From Siminovitchia acidinfaciens (GTDB lineage: Bacteria; Bacillota; Bacilli; Bacillales; Bacillaceae_C), in contig NZ_QYTV02000001.1 of the NCBI RefSeq assembly GCF_003605385.1, positions 642,249 through 706,248 on the forward strand: a stretch of DNA of 64,000 nucleotides, read 5' to 3'. Shown in pieces: positions 8,426 to 17,606 of this stretch (the first letter of the stretch is position 1; each line of letters starts with the position of its first letter). Made by a program: the position numbers and the translations under genes. The notes under the pieces were generated by a model. The model had not been told where the DNA came from, did not search any database, and worked only from the letters and a program-made list of their open reading frames with translations.

Positions 8426-9267
8426 AAAAGATGAAAAGTAAATTATTCAAATTTGTTCTGTTTATTGCATTCATTTGGTTATTTTTATATGGAAACAATC
8501 ATTGGCTGCAAGTATCCTCCTATGAAATAACTTCTGACAGAATCCCGAGCGCATTTGACGGTCTTGTCATCGTGCAGCTTTCGGACTTGCATGATGCCGA
8601 ATTTGGCGAGAATCAGGTGAGGTTGGCAAAAAAAGTAAAAGACCTCAATCCCGACCTTATTTTTCTTACAGGAGACCTGATTGACAGCAACAGGTACGAC
8701 CTGGAAAGAAGCCTGAATCTTGTACGGCAATTGGTGAAGATGACAGATGTTTATTATGTAACAGGAAACCATGAAGTTGCTGTCAACCGCGTGGACGAAA
8801 TCACAGGTTCCCTTCGGGCATTGGGTGTTCATGTATTGAATAATGAGACAAACATCCTGGAGCGGGAGGGTGAACAGTTGGTGATTGCAGGGATTGAGGA
8901 CCCATTAATGAATCCGCTGGAGCTGCCTGAAAAAACTGTCGCACAGTCGATCGATCGCGCATTGGATGGTATATCTGATCAAAATTATCGCCTGCTTCTT
9001 TCTCATCGCTCCGAGGTGCTTGATGTTTATGTTGACCAACAGGTTGATTTAATATTTACGGGGCATGCTCACGGAGGGCAAGTCCGGATTCCGGGAATCG
9101 GAGGCCTTATCGCACCTGGCCAGGGATGGTTTCCGAGATATACTGCAGGGGTCCATACAAGGGGGATCACTACTATAGCAGTGAGTCGGGGACTAGGTAA
9201 CAGCGTCATCCCATACAGGGTTTTTAACCGTCCTGAAATTGTTGCGGTGACGCTTAGAAAAGAATAG
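8422..9267 (+). CDS. Membrane-anchored metallophosphoesterase, YkuE/YaeI-like
   Basis: 281 residues. An N-terminal transmembrane anchor (residues 8-24) precedes a calcineurin-like phosphoesterase domain with all metal motifs: QLSDLHD, TGDLID, TGNHE, the LLLSHR histidine and FTGHAHGGQ. The active site should face outside the membrane. Relatives include YkuE and YaeI (UDP-diacylglucosamine pyrophosphohydrolase-like), but the substrate cannot be told from sequence. Its ATG overlaps the stop of a possible leader peptide. Confidence 0.88.
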   Translation: MKKMKSKLFKFVLFIAFIWLFLYGNNHWLQVSSYEITSDRIPSAFDGLVIVQLSDLHDAEFGENQVRLAKKVKDLNPDLIFLTGDLIDSNRYDLERSLNLVRQLVKMTDVYYVTGNHEVAVNRVDEITGSLRALGVHVLNNETNILEREGEQLVIAGIEDPLMNPLELPEKTVAQSIDRALDGISDQNYRLLLSHRSEVLDVYVDQQVDLIFTGHAHGGQVRIPGIGGLIAPGQGWFPRYTAGVHTRGITTIAVSRGLGNSVIPYRVFNRPEIVAVTLRKE

Positions 9268-9318
9268 GAATAAAAAAGCAATAGTCATGGCATCCTTTTC
9301 ATTAAAGGGGGCCTTTTT

Positions 9319-9681
9319 ATGTTGAATCTCATTATGAAATTGATTATTTGCCCAATCGTTGTAAGCATCGCGGGAAACATGCTGGCGAGCGTGAACTTTT
9401 CACATGCCTACCAGCCGATCATCATTGGCGTTACATTGGCTGTCGCCGGGCATCTGCTTGAATGGGCATTGCTGTCCAGAAACACATTTTGGTTCAGTAC
9501 AATTACTGATTTTGTAGCTTCTACCCTCATCATTTACATTTTGGGTTACTTCTTTTATACGGCGCAGGTAACGCTTTTCGGAGCAGTAGTCACTGCATTG
9601 CTGCTGACTCTAGTAGAGTTTTTCGTCCACATGTGGCTGATCCGGTCAGGGCGGGCCAGAAAGGAAATGAAATTGGGATAA
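9319..9681 (+). CDS. DUF2512 family membrane protein (YndM-like)
   Basis: 120 residues with about four membrane segments and a basic C-terminus (RSGRARKEMKLG). The pattern matches the DUF2512/YndM family of small Bacillales membrane proteins, whose function is unknown. ATG 9319 follows AAAGGGGGCC. It appears to be transcribed alone or with the upstream phosphoesterase (51-bp gap). Confidence 0.75.
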   Translation: MLNLIMKLIICPIVVSIAGNMLASVNFSHAYQPIIIGVTLAVAGHLLEWALLSRNTFWFSTITDFVASTLIIYILGYFFYTAQVTLFGAVVTALLLTLVEFFVHMWLIRSGRARKEMKLG

Positions 9682-9937
9682 GAAGAGTGGTAGGCGCGCA
9701 GCCTTAGTCCACAAGCACAAGACGAATATTGATTAGGGAGCTTTTGGCCACGACAGCAAAGCTGCTGACATCAACACTTTATGCGAAGTGTCAGCAAATA
9801 AATTCCATGCAGCTTTGCAACGAGGGATACAACATTAGCTGTGCCGCAGGAGCATCTTTTTCATGAGTAAGCTAAGCTTCCTCGTGGCTTGTGACCTCGA
9901 GTCCAAAATTTACTCTAGATTTGTCTTCTTTTAAGAA
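9682..9937. other. Intergenic stretch without a recognised gene
   Basis: It contains a partly self-complementary segment (AGCAAAGCTGCTGACA near 9756 and TGTCAGCAAATA near 9788, with GCAGCTTTGC near 9811) able to form a long hairpin. No start codon with a ribosome binding site is seen. The paired blocks could be a decayed structured repeat. Confidence 0.35.
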
Positions 9938-9978
9938 AAGAGGCGGGGTAGTCCATCCTAGAAGCACTCAGCCCGCCT
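9938..9978 (-). terminator. Terminator of the NmrA-like gene
   Basis: Read on the minus strand: GGCGGGC ... CCCGCCTCTTTTC immediately after the stop codon of the downstream minus-strand gene. Confidence 0.75.
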
Positions 9979-10605
9979 TTATATTTTTTGTACAGCATCT
10001 TCCACAGGAGTGTCCCCTGAGCTTAGTTCAACCGTTTTGTTCCTAACATGGTCGGACTCGAGGGAGGCGGAAATCACTTTTGCCAGATCTGCGCAAGAAA
10101 TGGTTGGATCATCAATCCAATGAATATTCTCCTTGAGGTTCACTTTTCCCGAGGGTTCTTTATGGGCAATCTCCCCGGCCCTAATGATCGTAAAGTTTAT
10201 TCCAGAGTTTTTTAAATAATCCTCCGCTACCCGTTTCATATATAAATAATCTTCAATGGAGCCCTGCGGATCATCCGCCCCCATCGCACTGAGAAGAATG
10301 AAGCTTTTCACGCCGCTGCGGACAGATGCATCAATCAGCGTTTTCGTATCGTTTAATACGGAGTCGATCACCCTACGGTCATTCGATTTAACATCACAAC
10401 CGCCTGCATATACCACTGCATCCATTTCGGCGATCAAAGAGTCCGAAGGCTTGATTGCAATTCTTTCCTCGTTTATATGATCGAAAGCGCCCTTTAACTC
10501 TTCATTCTTAATGACGGCATAAATTTCGTGATCTGTATTGTCAGCTAAAAAGTCTGCAAGACAGCGCCCGGTATGTTCACAAGCTCCGGCAATCAATACA
10601 TTCAT
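9979..10605 (-). CDS. NAD(P)-binding protein, atypical SDR (NmrA/YhfK-like)
   Basis: 208 residues starting at ATG 10605, which is 8 bp from AAAGGAG; a TTG two codons upstream is too close to that site. The Rossmann entry MNVLIAGACEHTGRCLADFL has the GxxxxTG nucleotide motif of atypical short-chain dehydrogenases, followed by AVVYAGG, FILLSAMGA and a YLYMK segment resembling the YxxxK motif. Relatives are predicted NAD(P)-dependent epimerases or redox sensors. Substrate unknown. Confidence 0.8.
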   Translation of the reverse strand: MNVLIAGACEHTGRCLADFLADNTDHEIYAVIKNEELKGAFDHINEERIAIKPSDSLIAEMDAVVYAGGCDVKSNDRRVIDSVLNDTKTLIDASVRSGVKSFILLSAMGADDPQGSIEDYLYMKRVAEDYLKNSGINFTIIRAGEIAHKEPSGKVNLKENIHWIDDPTISCADLAKVISASLESDHVRNKTVELSSGDTPVEDAVQKI

Positions 10606-10737
10606 GGACAACGCTCCTTTTCCATAGTGTTAAATATTATTTTTCCTGTTTTAAGGTAGAATAAACAACCCCTCACCATTTCATTGAGCCGCAAGTAATT
10701 GTATGATAGTAGGAAATGGACGAGGGAGTGGAAAGCC

Positions 10738-11406
10738 GTGTGCGGACGATACAGCTTGTTTGCAAATAGAAATGAGCTTGTTGACAGATTTCAAATCATC
10801 AACGGGGAGGATCTGGAATGGATAGAGCGGTTCAATATAGCCCCGAGCCAAAATGTTCTCGCCATAGTAAAAGATGAACATGGAAACAGGGCAGGGTTTC
10901 TTAAGTGGGGACTTGTTCCTTCCTGGGCGAATGATCCAAAAATCGGCTTTAAAATGATTAATGCAAGAGCTGAAACAGCGGATCAAAAGCCTAGTTTTAA
11001 AAGGCTCCTGAAAAGGCGGAGGTGTCTTATTGCAGCCGACGGTTTCTACGAATGGATAAAGCAAAAGGACAATGTCCGGAAACCTTACCGATTTGAATTG
11101 AAGACACAAGAGCCTTTTGCTTTCGCCGGTCTTTGGGACAGGTGGGAGAGTGAAGATGAAGTCATTCATTCCTGTACAATCATTACAACGGAAGCGAACG
11201 ATCTCGTGAAGGAAGTTCATGACCGGATGCCGGTGATTCTGACGAAAGACGCGGAAGAAATATGGCTCGATCGTTCCGTTGAAGATACAGAAAGGTTGAA
11301 AGGGATTTTGCTGCCTTACGATATGGAAAAAATGGCTGCCTACCCTGTGTCCACGCTTGTAAACAGTCCGAAAAACGATACGAGAGAAATACTTAATTCT
11401 AAATAA
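10738..11406 (+). CDS. Abasic-site processing protein, SRAP family (YedK/HMCES-like)
   Basis: Forms a covalent thiazolidine crosslink with abasic sites in single-stranded DNA through its N-terminal cysteine. I chose GTG 10738 because it puts Cys at position 2 (MCGRYSLF), which the family requires after Met removal, and because GAGGGAG lies just upstream. Conserved elements include NIAPSQNV, KWGLVPSWA, NARAET, ADGFYEW and HDRMPVIL with the catalytic His. The length (222) is normal. Monocistronic, with its own terminator. Confidence 0.93.
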   Translation: MCGRYSLFANRNELVDRFQIINGEDLEWIERFNIAPSQNVLAIVKDEHGNRAGFLKWGLVPSWANDPKIGFKMINARAETADQKPSFKRLLKRRRCLIAADGFYEWIKQKDNVRKPYRFELKTQEPFAFAGLWDRWESEDEVIHSCTIITTEANDLVKEVHDRMPVILTKDAEEIWLDRSVEDTERLKGILLPYDMEKMAAYPVSTLVNSPKNDTREILNSK

Positions 11407-11438
11407 AGTCCCCTGATTTTTGGAGGGGGCTTTTTTCT
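11407..11438 (+). terminator. Rho-independent terminator
   Basis: AGTCCCCTGATTTTTGGAGGGGGCTTTTTT directly after the SRAP gene: CCCCT/AGGGG stem and a T6 tail. Confidence 0.8.
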
Positions 11439-11619
11439 GTGCCAAAAGCCCTCGCAATTTGTGAAAAAGGTAGATGAATAGTCGTATGTCTTTACTTGAA
11501 ACGACAAAGATTACGAGAGGAAAGAACTATTTTAAAATAATTTAGAATTTTCTAATGAAATGTGGTATCAATAGTCTTATAATAAGGTTGATTTAACAAA
11601 AGACGGGAGGTTCGTTTAA

Positions 11620-14016
11620 ATGGTCATGAAGAAAAAGCGAAGGAGCTCCTTTGTTATTTTGACAACTTTTGTTATGCTCGGCTTTACTTTTTCAGCATCA
11701 GGGAATGATTTTCAAGTGTCGGCTGCTGATGAAAAAGCAGAACCTATTGCTGAAGAAGAGTCCGTTTCCACTGTTCAGCTTAATGTTCCTAACCAGCAGG
11801 CCATGGAAAAATTGATGCAGCTTGATATCGACCTGGCACACCGGGTCCTTGAGCATGACGGCGCGTGGGAAGTGGATGCAGTAGTGACACCTTCGGAGAT
11901 TGCGATGTTGAAAGTTCATGGGATTACGGTGAAAGACACACTGTTGACAGAAAAACAGTGGAATCAACGGGTAGCGGAAAGGGAAAGGGCCATTCAGCAA
12001 CAGTCGGCTATTGCTGCGGCTGAGGATCAATTGAAAGTTTTGCGTGCCAACCATTTTACTAATCAATCAGGGACGTTTCTTTATCTCGAAGTGAAATCAA
12101 GTGCGGGTTCGACTGCAAGTACTGCTTTAAGAGCGGAATGGACGGAGAATGGAGAGCAGAAGTCCGCGGCTATGTCCCGCAAGGTGGACTATGGAGAGTA
12201 TTTATATCACTTTCTTCTTTTGCCTATCGAGGCAAAGCCTGACACGGTAAAGATTACAAGTAATCTCGGTGGTTCGGCAAGTGCCGATATTACAGAGTGG
12301 CTTGGAGCGGACAAGCCCGGCAATCCAAAGAAGCACTATGTGACAAACTTTGTCGATCATTATATGGATCCGACCGAAGTGGATGAGCGCATCGAACAAT
12401 TAGCCAAAGAGTTTCCTGATCTCGTGGAAATTATAGAAATGCCAAACAAAACAAATGGATATAGACGTCATGCCCAAGCGACAATGGGAGGTTTTACAAA
12501 TACCGCAGTTGTTGTTACATCGAAATCGTGGGGCCACGAAGGTGGAAATGATATTTCCGTAGAATTCAAGAATCCAGGAAAGAACAGCTCACCGCTCGAC
12601 GTATCTGTCAATGGAACCAACATTGTTGTTGAGCTGGCAACAAACGCCTCGGGAAGTACAACAAGCACAGCAGCACAGGTTGTATCGGCGTTGAATTCAA
12701 AAGCTGGGAATCTTGTATCTGCGACAACCTACCGCGGGAACGCCGGAGCGGGAGTTGTAACTCCGGTCAATGCCAAATTAACGGATAACTTGAGTGCACC
12801 TGACCATATTTCCAGGGATCCTAATACAGTAAAAGCGATTCGGATCGGAAAGCATAGAGACGGTTCCAAACCTGGAGTACTGGGATATTCGCAGGAACAC
12901 GCACGCGAGTGGGTCACACCGCTTGTTACCATTGAAACTGCTGAGCGTCTGCTAAGAAACTACGCTCAAGACGGGGAAACGAAGCGTTTGGTCAATAATC
13001 TCGACATCTTTTTAATCCCATCGGTAAACCCGGACGGCGGACATTACAGTTTCTATGATTACAATATGCAACGGAAGAATATGACGAACCACTGTGGTCC
13101 GACACAATCAGATTCGGGCTACCGTGACAGCTGGGGAGTCGACTTGAACCGCAACCATTCGGTAGGTTCCATGTTTGATGGATTTGTTGGAGCATCGGCC
13201 AGCTGTACAAGCAGTACTTTTGCCGGTCCTTCAGAGAATTCAGAGCCTGAAGCTAAAAACATTGTCTGGCTGGCAGACCAATATCCAAACCTGGCGTTCG
13301 GTATGAACATTCACTCGTACGGAGGATATTTCATGTGGTCACCGGGAGCGTATGACCCGCAGCGGAAGACGCTACCGCGTCCAACTGCAGGGGAAGAATC
13401 GTTTTACTGGGCAGCATCCACGCATATTTTAAATAAAATTCAGGACCACCGTGGAACGGTAATTTTACCAAGCAGAACTGGCCCAATTCCGGACGTACTT
13501 TATTCTGCGGCAGGAAACTCTGCGGACTATCTATGGTATGAAAAAGGGATCTATACATGGAACTTTGAAGTAGGCGCTGATCTCTGGAATGCAAGCACAA
13601 ATAGATGGCAGGCAGTTGGATTCCAGCCAACTTATGCAGAGGGGCATGAAGAAGCGATGGAGTTTGCCAACGGTTTGATTGCTTTGATGGAAGTGGCCTA
13701 CAATCATGCAAAAGACAAGCAGCCGCCGAAATCCAAAGCAGTTCCAGGGAAAGGAACTTTTGACGGACCAGTTGATGTAACATTTGAGCTCAGCGAACCG
13801 GCCACAGTGTACTATACATTGGACGGCAGCAAGCCGACCTTCGAGTCCGAGAAAATTCAGCTGAGCGGAACAAGGGAAGGCGCTGAGAGCATCCGTGTAA
13901 CGGAGTCAACAACGATTAACTACTTTGCAGTAGACCCAGCTGGAAATATTGAGAAGAATTACAACCCATTGGGGAATGGCAACAACTTTAATTCAGCTAA
14001 AATAACAATTAAATAA
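11620..14016 (+). CDS. Secreted zinc carboxypeptidase, M14 family, with inserted and C-terminal domains
   Basis: 798 residues. Signal peptide at 1-35 (basic start, hydrophobic core, VSAADE). An N-terminal propeptide-like region precedes the M14 domain, which starts near residue 240. The zinc ligands are H427 and E430 in EHAREW and H565 in NIHSYGG; the general base is E650 in NFEVGA. A domain of about 100 residues (roughly 293-395, rich in S, T, N and V) is inserted ahead of the zinc site. A C-terminal chitobiase-like beta domain (TVYYTLDGSKPT) closes the protein. Probably an extracellular nutrient peptidase. ATG 11620 follows GGGAGG. Confidence 0.88.
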   Translation: MVMKKKRRSSFVILTTFVMLGFTFSASGNDFQVSAADEKAEPIAEEESVSTVQLNVPNQQAMEKLMQLDIDLAHRVLEHDGAWEVDAVVTPSEIAMLKVHGITVKDTLLTEKQWNQRVAERERAIQQQSAIAAAEDQLKVLRANHFTNQSGTFLYLEVKSSAGSTASTALRAEWTENGEQKSAAMSRKVDYGEYLYHFLLLPIEAKPDTVKITSNLGGSASADITEWLGADKPGNPKKHYVTNFVDHYMDPTEVDERIEQLAKEFPDLVEIIEMPNKTNGYRRHAQATMGGFTNTAVVVTSKSWGHEGGNDISVEFKNPGKNSSPLDVSVNGTNIVVELATNASGSTTSTAAQVVSALNSKAGNLVSATTYRGNAGAGVVTPVNAKLTDNLSAPDHISRDPNTVKAIRIGKHRDGSKPGVLGYSQEHAREWVTPLVTIETAERLLRNYAQDGETKRLVNNLDIFLIPSVNPDGGHYSFYDYNMQRKNMTNHCGPTQSDSGYRDSWGVDLNRNHSVGSMFDGFVGASASCTSSTFAGPSENSEPEAKNIVWLADQYPNLAFGMNIHSYGGYFMWSPGAYDPQRKTLPRPTAGEESFYWAASTHILNKIQDHRGTVILPSRTGPIPDVLYSAAGNSADYLWYEKGIYTWNFEVGADLWNASTNRWQAVGFQPTYAEGHEEAMEFANGLIALMEVAYNHAKDKQPPKSKAVPGKGTFDGPVDVTFELSEPATVYYTLDGSKPTFESEKIQLSGTREGAESIRVTESTTINYFAVDPAGNIEKNYNPLGNGNNFNSAKITIK

Positions 14017-14025
14017 AAGTGAAAA

Positions 14026-14068
14026 AGCAAGGGAGCCTCTTTGAAGTAGGCGTACCCTTGCTTTTTTA
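14026..14068 (+). terminator. Rho-independent terminator
   Basis: AAAGCAAGGG and CCCTTGCTTTTTT arms after the M14 gene. Confidence 0.8.
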
Positions 14069-14348
14069 GGTTCTTCATCAAAATCATTTAATTTCAAACA
14101 AAGACCATATGCTCTTTTCGATCAAAACTTCAGGGTGAAGTCGGGCCAAAAAATCCTTCATAAAAGTAGGCTCATCTTCAACTCAGTCTGGACAAGTTCC
14201 AGACTACTGGGGCTTTTTTATTTTTTGTTCCAAATTTTACATTTTCATTGCATTCCAATTTCAAGCAAATATGTGTGTTTCCATTAAAAACAGCCGGGTA
14301 TACATTAAAACGAACAACAAAAAGTCAACCCAAAGGAGGAACACATTC

Positions 14349-15470
14349 ATGAATAAAAAAATCATAGGTGTATTTCACTCAGAAGAAGATGCTATCCGGA
14401 AGGTTGAAGAATTGGAAACGCAAGGCTGTGACGTAAGTGATATATATGCAGTGGCAAAAGATGAAGATGATATATCAATGGTACGCGGAAGAACGAATAT
14501 TGATGTGAGGTCGACAGGCGGAAACTGGTTTGATCGCTTTGTCGGATTCCTTACAGGAGAAGAGCCGGTAAGAGAAGCATTGCACAATGTCGGACTAACG
14601 GGGCCGGAAATGGATGAATATTACCATGAGATCGATGATGGCGGAATCCTACTTTATGTAGACAAGGAGTATGACAGTATGTACGGTTCAACCATCCGTA
14701 ATATGGATGAAGACCCGACGGATGTGCATAATGTTGACTCCGAGATGCATACAGAAGCCAACTTTTTTCCTCATACAGAATTGGACACAAGCCATCAGGC
14801 AGATCGATTGCACAATGATGTCGAGACTTCTGACGAAGCACGCATGAAACTCCATGAAGAAAAGCTTCGCGTGGATAAAGAAGAAGTGGAAACAGGTGAA
14901 GTAAGGGTCCGTAAACATGTCGTGGAAGAAGAGCAATCTGTCGATGTCCCGGTAAGCCGTGAAGAAATATATATCGAACGACGGCCTGTGGATGAAACGG
15001 AGGCAATGAATGAAGCTTCCGCTGCCTTTGATGATGATGGACAGAACATCCGTATACCGTTGAGGGAAGAGCGAGTTGAAGTAACGAAGAAGCCTGTCGT
15101 CAATGAGGAACTCATCATCGGCAAGAAAACAGTTGACGATACCGAAACGATCAGCGAAACCATTCGCCGTGAAGAGGCGGATATTGACGGGGCGGATGAA
15201 ATGTATGGCCAAGTCGACAATCAGGCTTCGATGAATGCCGATTTAAAACAAAATCAAAACATCGAAAACACAAGTCAAGATTCCAGAATAGATGTAAATC
15301 AACCATTGAATGAGACATTGAATGGGACAAGCAATAATCTGATGGGCCTTCATGATGAGGAGCAGGCTCGAATGAATAAGCTGGATGAAGAACTTGAAAA
15401 AAGAAGAGCTGAAATGCAAGCTAAAAATTACAACCCGTACTCTGAAGAAAACAGGAACGATAACTTATAA
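14349..15470 (+). CDS. YsnF/AvaK-type general stress protein (GSP17M-like + DUF2382)
   Basis: 373 residues; ATG 14349 lies downstream of AAAGGAGG. The N-terminal domain (1-95, MNKKIIGVFHSEEDAIRKVE) is a general-stress-protein-17M-like module. After a polar linker, residues about 165-285 form a DUF2382 domain (KLHEEKLRVDKEEVETGEV ... VPLREERVEV-like strands), typical of YsnF and photosystem PRC-associated proteins. The C-terminus is disordered and rich in N, E and Q. Such proteins are cytoplasmic, stress-induced and of unknown mechanism. Confidence 0.85.
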   Translation: MNKKIIGVFHSEEDAIRKVEELETQGCDVSDIYAVAKDEDDISMVRGRTNIDVRSTGGNWFDRFVGFLTGEEPVREALHNVGLTGPEMDEYYHEIDDGGILLYVDKEYDSMYGSTIRNMDEDPTDVHNVDSEMHTEANFFPHTELDTSHQADRLHNDVETSDEARMKLHEEKLRVDKEEVETGEVRVRKHVVEEEQSVDVPVSREEIYIERRPVDETEAMNEASAAFDDDGQNIRIPLREERVEVTKKPVVNEELIIGKKTVDDTETISETIRREEADIDGADEMYGQVDNQASMNADLKQNQNIENTSQDSRIDVNQPLNETLNGTSNNLMGLHDEEQARMNKLDEELEKRRAEMQAKNYNPYSEENRNDNL

Positions 15471-15481
15471 GAAGAAAGTGG

Positions 15482-15516
15482 AAAAAAGAGCGGACCTCCA
15501 CAGGTCCGCTCTTTTT
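15482..15516. terminator. Bidirectional terminator
   Basis: AAAGAGCGGACCT ccac AGGTCCGCTCTTT, a perfect 13-bp stem flanked by A- and T-runs, between the convergent stress-protein and phosphatase genes. Confidence 0.9.
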
Positions 15517-15557
15517 CACTCGACAATATTCGAGAAATTCCGGGAAGTGACAAGCAC

Positions 15558-16016
15558 CTACATTTCCGATTTAATTTTTTCCAAAAGCACCTGGCAGCCC
15601 TCACTCACTAAATCGTACGTTTCCTGAAAATCCCCGGTGTAATATGGATCTGGAACGTCCTTTTTTGCTTCTGTCAGATCAAGGAGCCGGATGATTTTCG
15701 GGGCTTCAGGCTTGCCCGTCATCTCATAAATATTCCGGATGTTCGATTCGTCCATTCCTACAATGTAGTCATATTCATCAAAATCTTTTTCTGAAAATTG
15801 CCTAGCGACAAGGCCTTCTGTGCTGATATTATATTCTGCCAGCTTTTTCAGCGTACCTTTATGCGGCGGGTTCCCGATATGCCACGAACCTGTTCCGGCA
15901 GAATCAACAGAAATTTTACCGCTAAACCCTTCTTTTTCAATCAAGTCTCTCATGATCGCCTCAGCCATCGGCGACCGGCAAATATTACCCAAGCAGACAA
16001 ATAATACTTTAACCAT
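15558..16016 (-). CDS. Low-molecular-weight protein tyrosine phosphatase
   Basis: 152 residues; start ATG 16016 follows GGGGAGA, and the longer frame to 16049 lacks a site. The P-loop CLGNICRSP (CX5R) is at the N-terminus and the general-acid loop DPYY near residue 120 (VPDPYYTGDF). Cytoplasmic phosphotyrosine (or phosphoarginine) phosphatase. YfkJ is the closest type by motif; YwlE usually lacks DPYY. Single gene on the minus strand. Confidence 0.92.
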   Translation of the reverse strand: MVKVLFVCLGNICRSPMAEAIMRDLIEKEGFSGKISVDSAGTGSWHIGNPPHKGTLKKLAEYNISTEGLVARQFSEKDFDEYDYIVGMDESNIRNIYEMTGKPEAPKIIRLLDLTEAKKDVPDPYYTGDFQETYDLVSEGCQVLLEKIKSEM

Positions 16017-16186
16017 ATCAACGTCTCCCCATAATTTGCTTCTAGTCATAATTTATCTGATATAGTAGCATATAGGGATGGCAAAGTGAATCAAACTGCT
16101 TAAATTATATTGATTTATGAGAATTGTCGATTATAATTAAGGTTGGTAGATTTAGAAGATTTAACCAATACAAAGGGGAAAAATGT

Positions 16187-17113
16187 ATGTCCAGACATAA
16201 ACCGAAAAAGAAATCAAGAGTTTTGAGAATTTTCCTGATTATTGCACTTCTTTTAGTTGTAGTCGTGGCAGGATTTGGGTTTGCGATCTATCATAGCATT
16301 AATAAAGCTGCTAAAAATATGCACAGCCCGCTTGACCGGACACCCGAAGTAGCAAGGCCGGCTGATCTGTCACTTAATAAAAAAGAGCCATTTTCAGTCC
16401 TTATGCTAGGGGTGGATGAACGTCCTGGCGACCGTGGCCGATCCGACTCCATCATCGTGATGACAGTCAATCCGCAAAAACAATCGATTGACATGCTCAG
16501 CATTCCGAGGGATACAAGGGTAGAGATTGTCGGCAAAGGCATTGACGATAAGATCAACCACGCGTATGCTTTCGGCGGTGTTGAAATGTCCATGAATACA
16601 ATTGAAAAATTCCTTGATATTCCAATTGATTATTATATTAAAATCAATATGGAAGGCTTCAAGGAAATCGTGGATGCAGTCGGCGGTGTCGATGTAAATA
16701 ATGATATCGACTTTTCAGTCGGCAATAAACATTTCAATCAAGGTCCAATCTCTTTGAACGGCGCAGACGCCTTGGCGTACGCACGGATGCGTTACGATGA
16801 CCCACGCGGGGATTTCGGCCGCCAGCTTCGCCAACGCCAAGTGATCCAAGGGGTAATTAACAAAGGTGCCAACATTTCTGCGCTTTGGAAATACGACGAT
16901 GTGCTAAAAGCACTTGGAAAAAATGTGGAAACAAACCTCTCACTGGATGAAATGGTGGAGATTCAAAAGAATTATAAAGAGGCGCGCCATAATATCGACC
17001 AATATCAAATTGAAGGACAAGGTTCTATGATCAATAATGTCTGGTACTATATCGTTCCCCAAGAGGAAAGGGAAAGAGTCCAGGGCGTGTTGAGGGAACA
17101 TCTTAATATGTAA
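16187..17113 (+). CDS. LytR-CpsA-Psr (LCP) family cell-wall glycopolymer ligase
   Basis: 308 residues; ATG 16187 follows AAAGGGG. A short basic cytoplasmic tail and one membrane helix (about residues 10-33) precede the extracellular LCP domain with VLMLGVDERPGDRGRSDS, SIPRDTRVEI, DKINHAYAFGG and the YARMRYDDPRGDFGRQLRQRQ block that binds the polyprenyl-pyrophosphate substrate. These proteins attach wall teichoic acid or similar polymers to peptidoglycan (TagTUV). Which polymer is served here is not evident. Confidence 0.93.
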   Translation: MSRHKPKKKSRVLRIFLIIALLLVVVVAGFGFAIYHSINKAAKNMHSPLDRTPEVARPADLSLNKKEPFSVLMLGVDERPGDRGRSDSIIVMTVNPQKQSIDMLSIPRDTRVEIVGKGIDDKINHAYAFGGVEMSMNTIEKFLDIPIDYYIKINMEGFKEIVDAVGGVDVNNDIDFSVGNKHFNQGPISLNGADALAYARMRYDDPRGDFGRQLRQRQVIQGVINKGANISALWKYDDVLKALGKNVETNLSLDEMVEIQKNYKEARHNIDQYQIEGQGSMINNVWYYIVPQEERERVQGVLREHLNM

Positions 17114-17124
17114 TAAAAACAATG

Positions 17125-17168
17125 AAAAGGCGGGACTGCCTATGCAAAATAGGGTCCCGCCTTTATTA
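17125..17168 (+). terminator. Rho-independent terminator
   Basis: AAAGGCGGGAC and GTCCCGCCTTTATT arms, downstream of the LCP gene. Confidence 0.85.
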
Positions 17169-17301
17169 TTTCGGACATTCAGAAGATAGTGTGGAAAGGG
17201 ACCTTGAAATACCAAATCCTACATACTTTATGCTTTGTGGGATTATTATTCGTCATTTGAAAAGTCCATGGTGCCCGAGAAAGCGGGAAAAACATTGTTA
17301 G

Positions 17302-17430
17302 GGTAACTATGAGTGGTTCATAGTTACCGAACTAGCAGAAAGCTCGTTGTCATGGTCACTATGAAGAATTCATGGCGACCAGGCAAGTGAAAAAACCGTT
17401 ACCGTGGTCACTATGATGAGGAGACTGTCC
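17302..17430. repeat. Three hairpin-type repeats spaced exactly 52 bp
   Basis: GGTAACTATGA (17302), GGTCACTATGA (17354) and GGTCACTATGA (17406) recur every 52 bp. The first forms an 11-bp perfect hairpin with TCATAGTTACC, and the second pairs with TTCATGGCGACC allowing G-T pairs. The third has only the left arm. This fills the 440-bp gap between the LCP and VanZ-like genes, which has no convincing gene. Confidence 0.6.
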
Positions 17431-17606
17431 AAGCAAAAATTAAGTAACTTTAAGGTGCATGTATTTCCCAAGTTAAAGGAATTGAACGCACACAGAAAAG
17501 CCAGCTTTATCAAAAGCCTGAGATACTATTCGTTTTTGAATCAAGTCTCTAAGATTTTACCGCACGATTGTCCGATATCCAGTATTCCAAAAAAAGAGGT
17601 TATTTT

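Noticed and set aside
10681-11457. 258-codon minus-strand frame opposite the SRAP gene
   Set aside because: The plus strand has a full family match with catalytic residues; the minus frame has no site and a composition of an antisense shadow.
15530-15560. Short sequence GGGAAGTGACAAGCACC, similar to GGAGAGTGACAGGCACG at 42884
   Set aside because: Two copies of about 12 shared bases are too few to define a repeat family within this window.
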